The notes: generated by a model not told the origin, from the letters alone. A DNA stretch of 41,614 nt from an uncultured Pseudomonadota bacterium (GCA_903959175.1 CAJBVW010000435.1:1-41614), one strand, 5' to 3'; shown: positions 9,887-18,228, counted from the first letter of the stretch. Numbers and translations: made by a program.

Positions 9887-11457
9887 TCTCCCTCCTCGCA
9901 TCGATCGCGCTCGCCGGCGTCGTCTCGGTGGCGCCCGGCGCCGAGGCCGACGTGTTCGCGCCGCGGCGGGTAGCCGTGGTCATCGGCGTGCAGCAGTACA
10001 CGGACCCGGCGCTCCAGGGCCTCCGGTTCGCCACGAAGGACGCCCGCGATCTCGGGGCCGCGCTCGGCAGCCGCGACATCGGCGGCTTCGACCGGGTGAC
10101 CGTCCTCGAGGGCGCCGCCGCCACGTCGCGGGACGCGCTGCGACGCGCACTCGTCGCCGCCACGGCCGACCTCCAACGGGACGACACCTTCCTCCTCTAC
10201 CTCTCGGGCCACGGCACCCTCACGCTCGACCCGGAGTACGGCAGCCAGCTCTGGTTCCTCCCCTCGGACGCCCGGCTGGACGCCCCCGCGCAGACCGGGC
10301 TCGCCGTCACCGAGCTCGAAGAGCTGGTCAACGCCCTACCGGCGCGGCGCCGCGTGCTCATCCTCGACACCTGCCACAACGGCCGCAGCGGCTCGAAGAG
10401 CTCGCTGTCTGGCTCCACCGCGCGGCAGATCCAGGGTCTCCGCGGGGAGCCGCCGGCACCGCGGGGCGATCGCGAGGTCTCCGAGTCCGAAGCCCGCTTG
10501 TTCGCCGCCCAGTACTACCAGCCCGCGATGGAGGACCCCGACCTCCAGAACGGCGTGTACACCCACTTCCTGCTTGGCGCGCTCACCGATGCGCGCGCCA
10601 CGGCTGACCTCGATCGGGATGGTCTCGTCGATGTCTCCGAGGCGCACGAGTACGCACGCGACCGGACGATTGCCTACACCGGCGGCCTCCAGGTCCCTCG
10701 GGCCGAGTACCGCATCGTCGGCAGCGAGGAGATCTACCTCTCGGGCCGCGCGTCCGAGCGATCCGCGGCAGAGCAGGCGCTCATCTCGGCGTACGACCGC
10801 GTGCTCGACGGCGCCCGCCTGCTCGTCAACGGGATCCCGCGCGGCGCGCTGCCGGGCCTCTACGCCGTGGAGCCCGGCGCGCAGCTCATCGAGGTCCAGA
10901 CGGAGGACGGGCGCACGCTCGTGAGGGACCGCGTGCAGGTCCGCGCCGGCGCGCGCCTCCCCATCGAGGACATGGTCCGTCGCAACGACCCGACCGTCGA
11001 GCTCCTCGGCGGCGCGGCCTGGCAGGGCGGCACCGATCTGGTGCACGCGACCCATGCGAGCGCCCAGGTCGCGTGGGTCCGGCCGTTCGCCTCCCCCGCG
11101 CTCCTCCGCCCCGACCTCCACCTCACCGCCGACTACGCCGCGGGCCCCCTCGCCGACGTCCCCGGCGTGACCAGCGGCAGCGTTGCCCTCGGCGCCACGC
11201 TCGGCTTCGACCTCGGCGCGCTCTGGGTCGGCCCCGGCGCGGACCTCCGCCTCCCCTTCCGCGCGAACCGCTGGGGCGAGGCTCAGTACGCGCTCGCGGG
11301 CGCCGGGCTCCTCTCCGCGGGTGGGGGCGCCCCGCTCGGCCGGGCCGTGTCCCTCGAGGTCCGCGCCGATGCCTCCGTCGGTACGCAGCCCAGCTCGGAC
11401 GGCGTCGATCCCGTCTACGGCGTCGCGGTGCGCGCCGGGCTCCGCTTCCATCCGTAG
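9883..11457 (+). CDS. Secreted caspase-family (C14) protein with C-terminal barrel-like domain
   Basis: The 524-aa protein opens with a signal peptide (MISLLASIALAGVVSVAPGAEA). It continues with a caspase-like peptidase domain of clan CD: VAVVIGVQQYTDPALQGL, the catalytic His110 in LYLSGHGT and Cys164 in LILDTCHNG. Prokaryotic relatives cleave after basic residues or act in stress and death responses. Residues 330 onward look different, with alternating short beta strands and Gly/Ala turns (e.g. GATLGFDLGALWVGPGADL) and a final aromatic-containing strand GVAVRAGLRFHP. This suggests an outer-membrane barrel-like or periplasmic beta domain. The ATG overlaps the preceding gene by 4 bp, so the sigma/membrane protein/caspase genes form one translationally coupled set. 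The target is unknown. Confidence 0.88.
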   Translation: MISLLASIALAGVVSVAPGAEADVFAPRRVAVVIGVQQYTDPALQGLRFATKDARDLGAALGSRDIGGFDRVTVLEGAAATSRDALRRALVAATADLQRDDTFLLYLSGHGTLTLDPEYGSQLWFLPSDARLDAPAQTGLAVTELEELVNALPARRRVLILDTCHNGRSGSKSSLSGSTARQIQGLRGEPPAPRGDREVSESEARLFAAQYYQPAMEDPDLQNGVYTHFLLGALTDARATADLDRDGLVDVSEAHEYARDRTIAYTGGLQVPRAEYRIVGSEEIYLSGRASERSAAEQALISAYDRVLDGARLLVNGIPRGALPGLYAVEPGAQLIEVQTEDGRTLVRDRVQVRAGARLPIEDMVRRNDPTVELLGGAAWQGGTDLVHATHASAQVAWVRPFASPALLRPDLHLTADYAAGPLADVPGVTSGSVALGATLGFDLGALWVGPGADLRLPFRANRWGEAQYALAGAGLLSAGGGAPLGRAVSLEVRADASVGTQPSSDGVDPVYGVAVRAGLRFHP

Positions 11458-11501
11458 AACGCGGGCGCGACCACGGCGCGGGCGATGTAGACTGCCGATC
11501 G

Positions 11502-13010
11502 ATGACGGTCCTCCTCGCGCTCCTCGGCTGCTCCACCTTCGGCCCCTGGCAGGACACCGGGCCCGTGGACGAGGGCGGGGACGGCGTGCGGATCGTCGCG
11601 AGCCCAGCGATGCTCGACTTCGGCACGCTCCCCGTCGAAGACGCACCGGGCGCCGTCGCCACACTGACGCTCTACAACCTCGGCGACACCGTCGAGACCA
11701 TCACCGGCCATGACGAGCCCATCGGGAGCGACGCCTTCCACGTCGACGCCCCCGCCGTCCTCGAGCTCGGACCCGGCGAGTCCATCGAGCTGGACGTGAC
11801 CTACGCCCCGAGCACCGATCAGACGGACGCCGCCGAGCTCCTGATCGCGCCGAGCAAGGAGACGGTTCGCCTGTCCGCCGTCGCCACCGCGCCGGCTCTC
11901 ACCGTTGCGGCCAGCAACATCCCCGCCGTGGTGCTCGGTTGCAGCGGCACGGGCGGCGTAACGCTCGCGAACGAGGGCTCCGACCCCCTCGACATCTTCG
12001 ACGCGCGTGTCGAAGGCGACGAATACGCCGTGGTCGCGTTCCCCGCGCGGATCGAGCCCGGGCAGACGGCCGCGGTCACCCTCTCCTTCGCCCCGGGCGG
12101 CGGCGGAAACCGGGGGACCATCCTCGTCCTCAGCTCCAACGACCCTCTCCGCCCCGAGATGGGCGTCGCGGTCTCCGCGCTCGGCTACGAGGGTGCCGGC
12201 GTGACGGAGTCCTTCCGCTACACCCCGTCCAACCCCACGGATCTACTCTTGGTCGTCGCGACCGGCGGCTCGATGGCCACCCAGCTCGACAAGGCGATCG
12301 ACGCCCTCCCGCTCTTCACCGACGCCCTCCGCGACGCCAACATCGACTACCATGTGGCCGCGCTCTCGGGAGGGAGCACCTGCCCCTCCTCGTCCCCGGG
12401 GTGGGCCGATCGCGCCGACACCTCGCTCCAGACCGAAGGTGTGCTCGAACGCGGGTTCCTGGGCGAGTCTGGGAGCTGGGACGTGGACCTCCTCGGGCTC
12501 GCCTCCGAGGCGCTGCGGAACGCGGACACGGGCGGCTGCCTCGACGGGTTCCGTAGGCCGGAGGCCGATCTCCACGTCATCGTCGTGAGTGACGCGCCGA
12601 GCGGAGTCGACGTGACCGGGCCCGAAGGCCAGCTCGACGCCTCGATGGAGGCGCCGGCGGAGCTTCGGGTGTCGGGCCTCCTCCCGACGACCGGCACCTG
12701 CGGCTCCCCTGCCCCCGACTACGCGGCCGTCGCCGAGCGCCACAACGGCATCGTGAGCGACCTCTGCGCCCCCTCCTGGACGGACGCCTTCCTCGACTTC
12801 ACGGCGTTGCCCGAGGGGCGCGGCGCGGTGCGGTTCCCTCTCGCGGAGGCGCCGGTGCCCTCCACCATCGAGGTGCTCGCGGAGGGCGTCTCCTTCCACG
12901 CCTGGTCCTGGGACGCCGACACCAACGCGATCCTCTTCGACGGCAAGCAGGTGCCCGCGCTCGGCGCCGAGATCACCGTCGGCTACGTGCTCGCCGTCTC
13001 CTGCGACTAG
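11502..13010 (+). CDS. Lipoprotein with SPD-2/Hydin-type and vWA-like domains
   Basis: This 502-aa protein begins with a very short lipoprotein signal (MTVLLALLGCSTF, lipobox LLGC). Two Ig-like segments of the ASPM/SPD-2/Hydin choice-of-anchor D type follow. The first runs from about residue 28 (PAMLDFGTLPVEDAPG, ending before LGPGESIELDVTYAPS). The second is near 145-225 (SGTGGVTLANEGSDPLDIFD, IEPGQTAAVTLSFAPGG, VLSSNDPLRP). The C-terminal half looks like a vWA-type fold: DLLLVVATGGSMATQLDKA resembles the DxSxS opening but lacks the usual Asp. It is a predicted surface or periplasmic lipoprotein of unknown role. It lies 44 bp after the caspase gene on the same strand and may share its transcript. 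Confidence 0.85.
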   Translation: MTVLLALLGCSTFGPWQDTGPVDEGGDGVRIVASPAMLDFGTLPVEDAPGAVATLTLYNLGDTVETITGHDEPIGSDAFHVDAPAVLELGPGESIELDVTYAPSTDQTDAAELLIAPSKETVRLSAVATAPALTVAASNIPAVVLGCSGTGGVTLANEGSDPLDIFDARVEGDEYAVVAFPARIEPGQTAAVTLSFAPGGGGNRGTILVLSSNDPLRPEMGVAVSALGYEGAGVTESFRYTPSNPTDLLLVVATGGSMATQLDKAIDALPLFTDALRDANIDYHVAALSGGSTCPSSSPGWADRADTSLQTEGVLERGFLGESGSWDVDLLGLASEALRNADTGGCLDGFRRPEADLHVIVVSDAPSGVDVTGPEGQLDASMEAPAELRVSGLLPTTGTCGSPAPDYAAVAERHNGIVSDLCAPSWTDAFLDFTALPEGRGAVRFPLAEAPVPSTIEVLAEGVSFHAWSWDADTNAILFDGKQVPALGAEITVGYVLAVSCD

Positions 13011-13016
13011 GCGGGC

Positions 13017-15407
13017 TCACCTCCGACGAGGCCGGGACAACGCCGCGAAGTCGTCGAGCGTCCGCGCGACCCTGCCGAACACGCTCCCCTCCGGGTGGTC
13101 GCCCTCCGCGTCCCGTTCGCCCGCGGAGATCCCAGTCAGGAGCTCGATGCCTTCCTCCACGCGGCTGATCGCGTAGACGTGGAAGCGCCCCGCCGCGCAC
13201 GCCTCCTGGACGGCCGCGGAGAGACAGAGGTCGGGCACGTTGTGATGCGGGATCATCACTCCCTGGCGGCCCGTGAGGCCACCCAGACGGCACGCGGTGA
13301 AGAAGCCCTCGATCTTCTCGTTCACGCCGCCCACGCCCTGCACCTCCCCGAACTGGTTGACCGACCCGGTCACCGCGATGTCCTGCCGCAGCGGGACGGC
13401 GGCGAGCGCCGAGAGGAGCGCGTACACTTCGGCCGTGCTCGCACTGTCGCCGTCGATGCGGGCGTAGGACTGCTCGAAGCACATCGACGCCGTGAAGCAG
13501 AGCGGTCGCTTGCGGCCAAAGTGCTCGAGGATCACGCCCCGGAGGATCTGCACGCCCTTCTGGTGGACGCGCCCGGAGAGCCGCGCCTCGCGCTCGATGG
13601 AGACGACGCCGCCGCGCCCCACCCCGACCGTGGCGGTGATGCGCATGGGGCGGCCGAAGTCGTGCCCGCCGACATGGTAGACCACCAGCGCGTTGACCTG
13701 CCCGACGCGGCGCCCGTCCACATCCACGCGCAGCACGCCGCTCTCGAGCATCTCGATGACGCGACGCTCGGCGAGGTCGTCCCGATCCCGGCGCGCACGG
13801 AGGGCCGCCTCGACGTGGGTCCGTTCGACGAGCGCACCCGCGGCCTCGAAGGAGGCTTCGCGCAAGAGATCGACGATGCTGCCGAAGCGCGTCGTGATGC
13901 GGCCGCCACGTCCCGCGGCCCGTACCGCCCATTCGAGCACGGCGTAGACGCCCTCGCGTGAGAGATGGGACAGCTTCTCGCGGCGCACCATACGGGCGAC
14001 GAACCCCCCGTATTCCTTGAGGAGCACCGGGGAGCACGGCGCGTCCTCCTCGAACTCCGCCTTGATCTTGAAGACGCTCTGGAAGTCCGGGTCGCCGTAG
14101 AAGAGCGCGGCGTAGGTATCGAGGTCCCCGAGCAGCACCACCTTCACGTCGAGCTGCATGGAGTCGGGTCGCAGCATGGCGATGCCGGCGTTGAGGGGGC
14201 TCTCGGGGTTCTGGATGTCGACCTGCCCGAACATCAACGCGCGCTTGAGGACCCGCCAGGCGCCAGGATCCTGGAGGAGGTCCGCCGCGTTGAGGACGAG
14301 GAAGCCGCCATCGGCGTCCTGGAGCGAGCCGCCCCGGATGTTCCGGTGGTCGACCGCCGACTCCCCCTCGATGCCGCCGAAGAGGAGGGGCCAGGTCGCG
14401 TTGGGGACGACCACGATGGGCGCGTGCGGGCTGCGCGAGCCGCGGTGGATGACGTTGACGGTGCACGCGGCGAAGAGCCGGTCCTGGTCGCCGTCCTCGT
14501 CGAACCACTCGAGCGACTCCACCAGCTCCTCGTGGAGCTCGTGCAACCAGGGCCGCGCGGACGGCCACCGGCGGCCGAGGTCGGCGAGGACCTTGCGCGT
14601 CCCGAGGTCGATCGCCTCGCGCTCCGCCTCCGCAACCTTGCGCACGGTGTCCATCACCGCCTCGCGGGAGAGGTTGAGCGCCGCGGCGAGCTCACGTTCG
14701 AGCAGATCGAAGCGCCGCAGGATCTCGTGGAGCGGCTCGGAGAGCGCCATGGCGCCTGCGTGCGCGAGGACCTGGAGTTCGGCGCGAGTGTGCACGGGGG
14801 CGTCCTCACGCGAGCCGCCCGGCTCGATTTCCACACCGTTCACCCAGAGGATCACCGGCCCCCCCCCCTCGCCGAGGTCTCCGATGAGGAAACCGAGCTC
14901 GCGGGCGTGGGCTTCGAGGCGCTGGAGGGCGCCGTGGTGGGTGACCTCCGCGTCCTGAGTGCGCCGATCCCGCTTCGTCCTCACCTCGTCCGAGCGCAGG
15001 AGGCGCGGCACCTCCTCCAGGAGCGCCGCAGCCACGCGGAGCAGCTCCTTCCGGAACGCGACGCCGCGGCCTGGGGGAAACTCGAGGAGCCGGGGGCGCG
15101 CGGGCTCCTTGAAGTTCGCCACGTAGACGAGGTCCCGGGTCTTCCGTCGCCGGGGCCGGAGCTCGTCGAGGATCCGCTTGACCGTGCCGAGGCGGCCCGT
15201 CGAGAGCAGCCCGACCACGAAGACGTTGAAACCAGGGCCTTCGAGGAGCACGCCCCGCCGAAGCGCGCTCGTCGCATTCGGCTGGCCGATGATCGTCTCG
15301 ATGGAGGGCACGTCGGCGGTGCTGCGAAACTCGAGTACACCCTCCGGCACGCGCCAACCGAGCTGCCCGACATCGAGTGCGGGGATAGGCATCGGAGCAA
15401 TCTCCAC
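13017..15407 (-). CDS. Lon-family ATP-dependent protease (AAA_32 type)
   Basis: The 796-aa protein belongs to the Lon-related S16 group with an AAA_32-type ATPase part (as in bacterial LonB/YcbZ-like proteins). A degenerate P-loop region (NVFVVGLLSTGRLGT) and a Walker-B-like DADGGFLVLNAADLL occupy the N-terminal two thirds. The C-terminal protease domain has the Ser-Lys dyad at Ser655 (IDGDSAST) and Lys698 (GVNEKIEGFF). The 43-residue spacing is the same as in E. coli Lon (679/722). The start chosen is the GTG at 15405-15407, because AAGGAGG lies four bases upstream. In-frame ATGs at 15434 and 15446 have no ribosome site. The gene meets the upstream lipoprotein gene convergently with a 6-bp gap. 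Confidence 0.92.
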   Translation of the reverse strand: MEIAPMPIPALDVGQLGWRVPEGVLEFRSTADVPSIETIIGQPNATSALRRGVLLEGPGFNVFVVGLLSTGRLGTVKRILDELRPRRRKTRDLVYVANFKEPARPRLLEFPPGRGVAFRKELLRVAAALLEEVPRLLRSDEVRTKRDRRTQDAEVTHHGALQRLEAHARELGFLIGDLGEGGGPVILWVNGVEIEPGGSREDAPVHTRAELQVLAHAGAMALSEPLHEILRRFDLLERELAAALNLSREAVMDTVRKVAEAEREAIDLGTRKVLADLGRRWPSARPWLHELHEELVESLEWFDEDGDQDRLFAACTVNVIHRGSRSPHAPIVVVPNATWPLLFGGIEGESAVDHRNIRGGSLQDADGGFLVLNAADLLQDPGAWRVLKRALMFGQVDIQNPESPLNAGIAMLRPDSMQLDVKVVLLGDLDTYAALFYGDPDFQSVFKIKAEFEEDAPCSPVLLKEYGGFVARMVRREKLSHLSREGVYAVLEWAVRAAGRGGRITTRFGSIVDLLREASFEAAGALVERTHVEAALRARRDRDDLAERRVIEMLESGVLRVDVDGRRVGQVNALVVYHVGGHDFGRPMRITATVGVGRGGVVSIEREARLSGRVHQKGVQILRGVILEHFGRKRPLCFTASMCFEQSYARIDGDSASTAEVYALLSALAAVPLRQDIAVTGSVNQFGEVQGVGGVNEKIEGFFTACRLGGLTGRQGVMIPHHNVPDLCLSAAVQEACAAGRFHVYAISRVEEGIELLTGISAGERDAEGDHPEGSVFGRVARTLDDFAALSRPRRR

Positions 15408-15416
15408 GCGTCCTCC

Positions 15417-16001
15417 TTGTTCGTCACGCTTCATCGCGATCGCCATGTGCAGGTGCTCGAAAAGCCTGTCGGCATCGCCGTTGTCCCCTCGCGGGACGGC
15501 GGGCCGTCCATCGAGCGCGAAACGGGTCTGCTCGTGTGCCACCGCCTCGACCGTGAGACGAGCGGCTGCCTCGTCATGGCGCGCACGCCGGAGGGCCAGC
15601 GCGCGCTGAGCCAGGCGTTCGCCGAGGGCAGGATCCAGAAGGAGTACCTCGCCATCATCGTGGGGCACGTCCCGGCGAGCGGGGAGATCGACGTTCCGCT
15701 CGGCGAGTGGAAGCGCGGGCGCGTGCAGATCGGCACCGGGCGCGCCGCGAAGACGCGCTTCGAGGTGCGCTGGCGGACGAAGGGCCGCGCGGGGGTCCTC
15801 GTCTCGCCCCTCACCGGCCGCACCCACCAGATCCGCGCGCACTTCTCCACGTTGAACGCGCCGCTCCTCGGAGACCCCACCTACGGCGGCCCTGCGGCCG
15901 ATCGCCTCTACCTTCACGCATGGCGCGTGCGCCTCCCGTCCTTCGACGGGGAGCCGGAGACCTGGGTCACGTCCCCGATCCCGCCCGGGTTCGACGGGTG
16001 A
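15417..16001 (+). CDS. RluA-family RNA pseudouridine synthase
   Basis: This enzyme converts specific uridines in rRNA or tRNA to pseudouridine. The roughly 194-aa protein has the RluA motif HRLDRETSG with the catalytic Asp. It also has the KEYLAIIVGHV strand, the LTGRTHQIRAHF motif and LGDPTYGG. It lacks an S4 RNA-binding domain, like RluA itself. The start is uncertain: homology extends to at least LHRDRHVQVLEKPVG. The only in-frame candidate upstream of that is the TTG at 15417, which has no ribosome site and lies 9 bp from the divergent protease start. A GTG at 15447 would clip the first strand. The stop overlaps the next gene start by 4 bp (GTGA). Confidence 0.85.
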   Translation: MFVTLHRDRHVQVLEKPVGIAVVPSRDGGPSIERETGLLVCHRLDRETSGCLVMARTPEGQRALSQAFAEGRIQKEYLAIIVGHVPASGEIDVPLGEWKRGRVQIGTGRAAKTRFEVRWRTKGRAGVLVSPLTGRTHQIRAHFSTLNAPLLGDPTYGGPAADRLYLHAWRVRLPSFDGEPETWVTSPIPPGFDG

Positions 16002-17263
16002 GCAGCGGCGGCCGCCTCCTCGCGCTCCTGCTCGCCGCCGCGGTCTCCGGTTGCGCTGGCGCCTCCGGCGAGGCCGACGACGTCTGCCGAGCCGAGCGGG
16101 TGCCCGACCCGGTGGACGCCGCGACGTGGTCGCTCGGGGTGCAGGTCCCCGACGGTTCGGGCGGCACCGTGCACGCGGACGTGCGGTGGCCCGACCTCAC
16201 GGCGAACGCCGGCTCCTGGCCGATCGCGCTCGTCATCCAGGGCACCTGGAGCCCCGTCGGCACCCCCGTCGATCGCACGACCGCGCGGGTGGACCCCACC
16301 GCCGGCATCGTCTCCATCCACCTCGATCTCCCTGGGAACGGCCGTACGCCCGGCACCAATGACCGCCGCGGGGCCGGGTCCCGCGCCGCCGTCGCCGCCG
16401 TGCTCCGCTGGGCCGCGGGCGACACGGCGGACCTCGGCGGGTGCACGCTCCCCGAGCGCATCCCCGCGGCCGCGCCCGAGCGGCTCTTCGTCGTGGGCAC
16501 CTCCAACGGCGGCAACCTCGCCGTCGCGACCCTCGCGGATCCCGAGGCCGCGCTGCCGCCCGTCGCCGGCCTCGTCGCGTGGGAGACCCCCGCCGGCCCC
16601 CAGTTCACGAACGTCGAGCTCGGCGCGGAGCCCACGGTCTACACCCCGGGCACCTGCACGTACGGCGGGGCCGTCGGCATCGTGTGTGAGATGCCCGCGG
16701 ACGAGCTCGTCGCCGTCGAGTCGGACGGGGGCACGACGCTCTGCTTCGATCGCGACGGAGACGGCGCGTGCGGGGCCCCGGACGTGGTCGTCCAGGGCAC
16801 CGAGGACCTCGATACTGGCGCGATCATGCTCTCGCCTGCGCTCCGCCGCCTCGCCGCCGCGCGCGAGCTCTCGCTGCCGGGCTTCGCCTCCGAGGAGACG
16901 GCCGCCGACTGGTGGGCCGAGCGCGACGCCGCGCGGCTCGCGGGCGCGCTGGTGGCCGCCCAGCCGGAGCTGCCGATCCTCCTGCTCGCGAGCGCGACGG
17001 ACCACGTCCAGACCCTCCCCGATCACCCGCACGTCTTCGGCCTCGGCGAGGCCCTCCAGGGGGCGGGCGCCGCCTGGACCCGCCTGAACCCCGGCACCGC
17101 GTGGCTGCCGGAGCTCTCGGAAGAGAACCCTCCGAACGCGCCGCTCCGGCTCGACGATCCCACCGGCAGCCTCGTGTCGGAGGCCGCCGAGGAGCCCTTG
17201 GCGGAGCTCCTAGCAGCGGCGGTCCTCGAGTTGTCGGAGCGGCACCAGACCGGCGAGTGGTGA
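15998..17263 (+). CDS. Lipoprotein with alpha/beta-hydrolase fold
   Basis: The 421-aa product starts with a lipoprotein signal (about residues 1-19, LLALLLAAAVSGC with lipobox VSGC). The body shows an alpha/beta-hydrolase pattern. A strand (WPIALVIQG) is followed by a segment ending HLDLPGNGRTPGTNDRRG. Then comes the nucleophile elbow FVVGTSNGGNLA (a G-x-S-x-G form with Ser followed by Asn). A late LLLASATDHVQTLPDHPHVF could supply the acid and histidine. A short DRDGDGACGAPD insert looks like a calcium-binding loop. The GTG start at 15998 overlaps the pseudouridine synthase stop. It is probably an outer-membrane-anchored esterase or peptidase, substrate unknown. Confidence 0.8.
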   Translation: MSSGGRLLALLLAAAVSGCAGASGEADDVCRAERVPDPVDAATWSLGVQVPDGSGGTVHADVRWPDLTANAGSWPIALVIQGTWSPVGTPVDRTTARVDPTAGIVSIHLDLPGNGRTPGTNDRRGAGSRAAVAAVLRWAAGDTADLGGCTLPERIPAAAPERLFVVGTSNGGNLAVATLADPEAALPPVAGLVAWETPAGPQFTNVELGAEPTVYTPGTCTYGGAVGIVCEMPADELVAVESDGGTTLCFDRDGDGACGAPDVVVQGTEDLDTGAIMLSPALRRLAAARELSLPGFASEETAADWWAERDAARLAGALVAAQPELPILLLASATDHVQTLPDHPHVFGLGEALQGAGAAWTRLNPGTAWLPELSEENPPNAPLRLDDPTGSLVSEAAEEPLAELLAAAVLELSERHQTGEW

Positions 17264-17418
17264 ACCCACGCCCTGGAAACCTACGCCCCGCCTCCCCCGG
17301 GGGGAGCCCTCGCCGACGGCGGGGTCGGTGAGCACCGGGCCGAAGTACCAGCGAAAGCCAGGGAATTCCAGGCGACTCGGCGGAGCGGCAAATCCCGCGG
17401 ACGGGCCGTAGTTTCTGG
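17264..17418. other. Non-coding stretch before the small RNA unit
   Basis: No gene is seen here. The sequence holds a GC palindrome (about 17291-17306) that could be a weak terminator for the upstream hydrolase but has no T run. The small RNA promoter begins at 17419. Confidence 0.5.
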
Positions 17419-17447
17419 TTGCCGATCGGACGGCCCCGCTCTACACT
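17419..17447 (+). promoter_or_regulatory. Sigma70-like promoter of the small RNA
   Basis: TTGCCG (17419-17424) and TACACT (17442-17447) are separated by exactly 17 bases. Each matches the consensus at 4 of 6 positions. Transcription would start near 17453, directly at the outer stem of the structured RNA. Confidence 0.5.
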
Positions 17448-17452
17448 CCCTT

Positions 17453-17612
17453 CATCCTCGTGGTCGAGGAAGGGTTTCAGTCCCCCCCGGCAAACTTCCA
17501 CCCGGCAACGTCAAGCGTCTCCTCCATCTCTTGCGGTGAGGGAATGGCGGGGGGGACTCTTCTCTTCCAACGAGGCATGTGAACGGCTCCTTCGGGGGCC
17601 GTTCCTGTTTTT
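17453..17612 (+). ncRNA. Structured small RNA, 6S-like candidate
   Basis: About 160 nt between a promoter and a strong terminator fold into one long broken hairpin. CCTCGT (17456-17461) pairs with ACGAGG (17570-17575). GGAAG (17468-17472) pairs with CTTCC (17564-17568). An internal bubble follows (17473-17479 against 17558-17563). Then GTCCCCCCC (17480-17488) pairs with GGGGGGGAC (17549-17557), and an inner arm TTCCACC/GGTGAGGGAA continues. A long hairpin with an internal bubble, this size, and the CAGTCCCC sequence at the bubble edge are all features of 6S RNA, which binds the sigma70 holoenzyme. The bubble is smaller than in E. coli 6S, so another RNA class is possible. Open frames across it do not look like protein. 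Confidence 0.5.
17582..17612 (+). terminator. Intrinsic terminator with TTCG tetraloop
   Basis: AACGGCTCC (17582-17590) pairs over 9 positions (one G-T) with GGGGCCGTT (17595-17603) around a TTCG tetraloop. The sequence CCTG and five T follow. There is no T run on the other strand, so it serves rightward transcription, i.e. the small RNA rather than the leftward gene at 17630. Confidence 0.8.
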
Positions 17613-17629
17613 GCCCGCGAGGAAGGCGT

Positions 17630-18148
17630 CTACGGCGCGGCCGGAGGCGGCGATCCGCCCGGAGGCGATCCGCCCGGAGGCGATCCGCCCGGAGGCGATC
17701 CGCCCGGAGGCGATCCGCCCGGAGGCGATCCGCCCGGAGGCGATCCGCCCGGAGGCGGCGAACCCGGGCCGTTCTCCTTGCCCGTGAGCTCGCGGTGCAG
17801 GTGCGGCCGGCTCACCACGTCCCGGCAGCGCTTCTGGAGCGTCGGGTCGCTCATGCGGTCGCAGTACTTGTTCGAGTGGGGGTCCACCTGCTTGGTCACG
17901 TTGTACCAGGCGATGTCGCGCGTGAGGGGGTCGGTGATCCCCTCCTCCACGAGCGCGATCCCCGCGGCCGTGTCCGTCTTGAACACGAGCGGCGCGACCA
18001 CCAGGTAGCACTCGTCCCGCTCCGCCGCCGCGCCCATGGCGGCGCACTCCTCGGGGGTGGTCGGCACGGGGCGCGTGCACGCGTTGCCGACCAGGAGGGC
18101 CCCGAAGAGGCCGGACACGAACACGCCACGGGGAAGGGACGGAGCCAT
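17630..18148 (-). CDS. Secreted Cys-containing protein with PPGGS repeat tail
   Basis: I do not recognise this 172-aa protein. It begins with a probable signal peptide (GVFVSGLFGALLVGNAC), possibly a lipoprotein with an atypical box ending NAC. The middle has several cysteines (EECAAMG, RDECYLVV, NKYCDRM, KRCRDVV) spaced as in small disulfide-stabilised periplasmic proteins, ending near residue 125. The tail is a proline/glycine repeat, seven copies of PPGGS plus ends, encoded by a 15-bp DNA repeat. The tail is probably extended and may span the peptidoglycan. The start is the ATG at 18146-18148; an in-frame start five codons earlier would put Arg residues before the signal. Confidence 0.75.
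   Translation of the reverse strand: MAPSLPRGVFVSGLFGALLVGNACTRPVPTTPEECAAMGAAAERDECYLVVAPLVFKTDTAAGIALVEEGITDPLTRDIAWYNVTKQVDPHSNKYCDRMSDPTLQKRCRDVVSRPHLHRELTGKENGPGSPPPGGSPPGGSPPGGSPPGGSPPGGSPPGGSPPGGSPPPAAP
17652..17756 (+). repeat. Seven 15-bp tandem repeats
   Basis: The unit GATCCGCCCGGAGGC begins at 17652, 17667, 17682, 17697, 17712, 17727 and 17742 and is almost perfectly conserved. It encodes the PPGGS repeat on the minus strand. Near-identity at DNA level suggests recent expansion by slippage. Confidence 0.95.
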
Positions 18149-18228
18149 ACGCGCCCGTATCAAGGATGCGGAGCCACCGGCGCGCGGCGGCCGGATCGGC
18201 GTCCCGCGTTTGGGGTTACGACCGACGC

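Noticed and set aside
13965-15416. Upstream extension of the pseudouridine synthase frame
   Set aside because: It lies antisense to the Lon-type protease and has the skewed composition of a mirror frame; homology starts only near 15430.
17652-17756. CRISPR-like array
   Set aside because: The 15-bp units are contiguous with no unique spacers and encode a protein repeat.
17419-17787. Small plus-strand gene across the structured RNA
   Set aside because: It reads through the promoter, hairpin and terminator and has no ribosome site; its repeats mirror the PPGGS gene.
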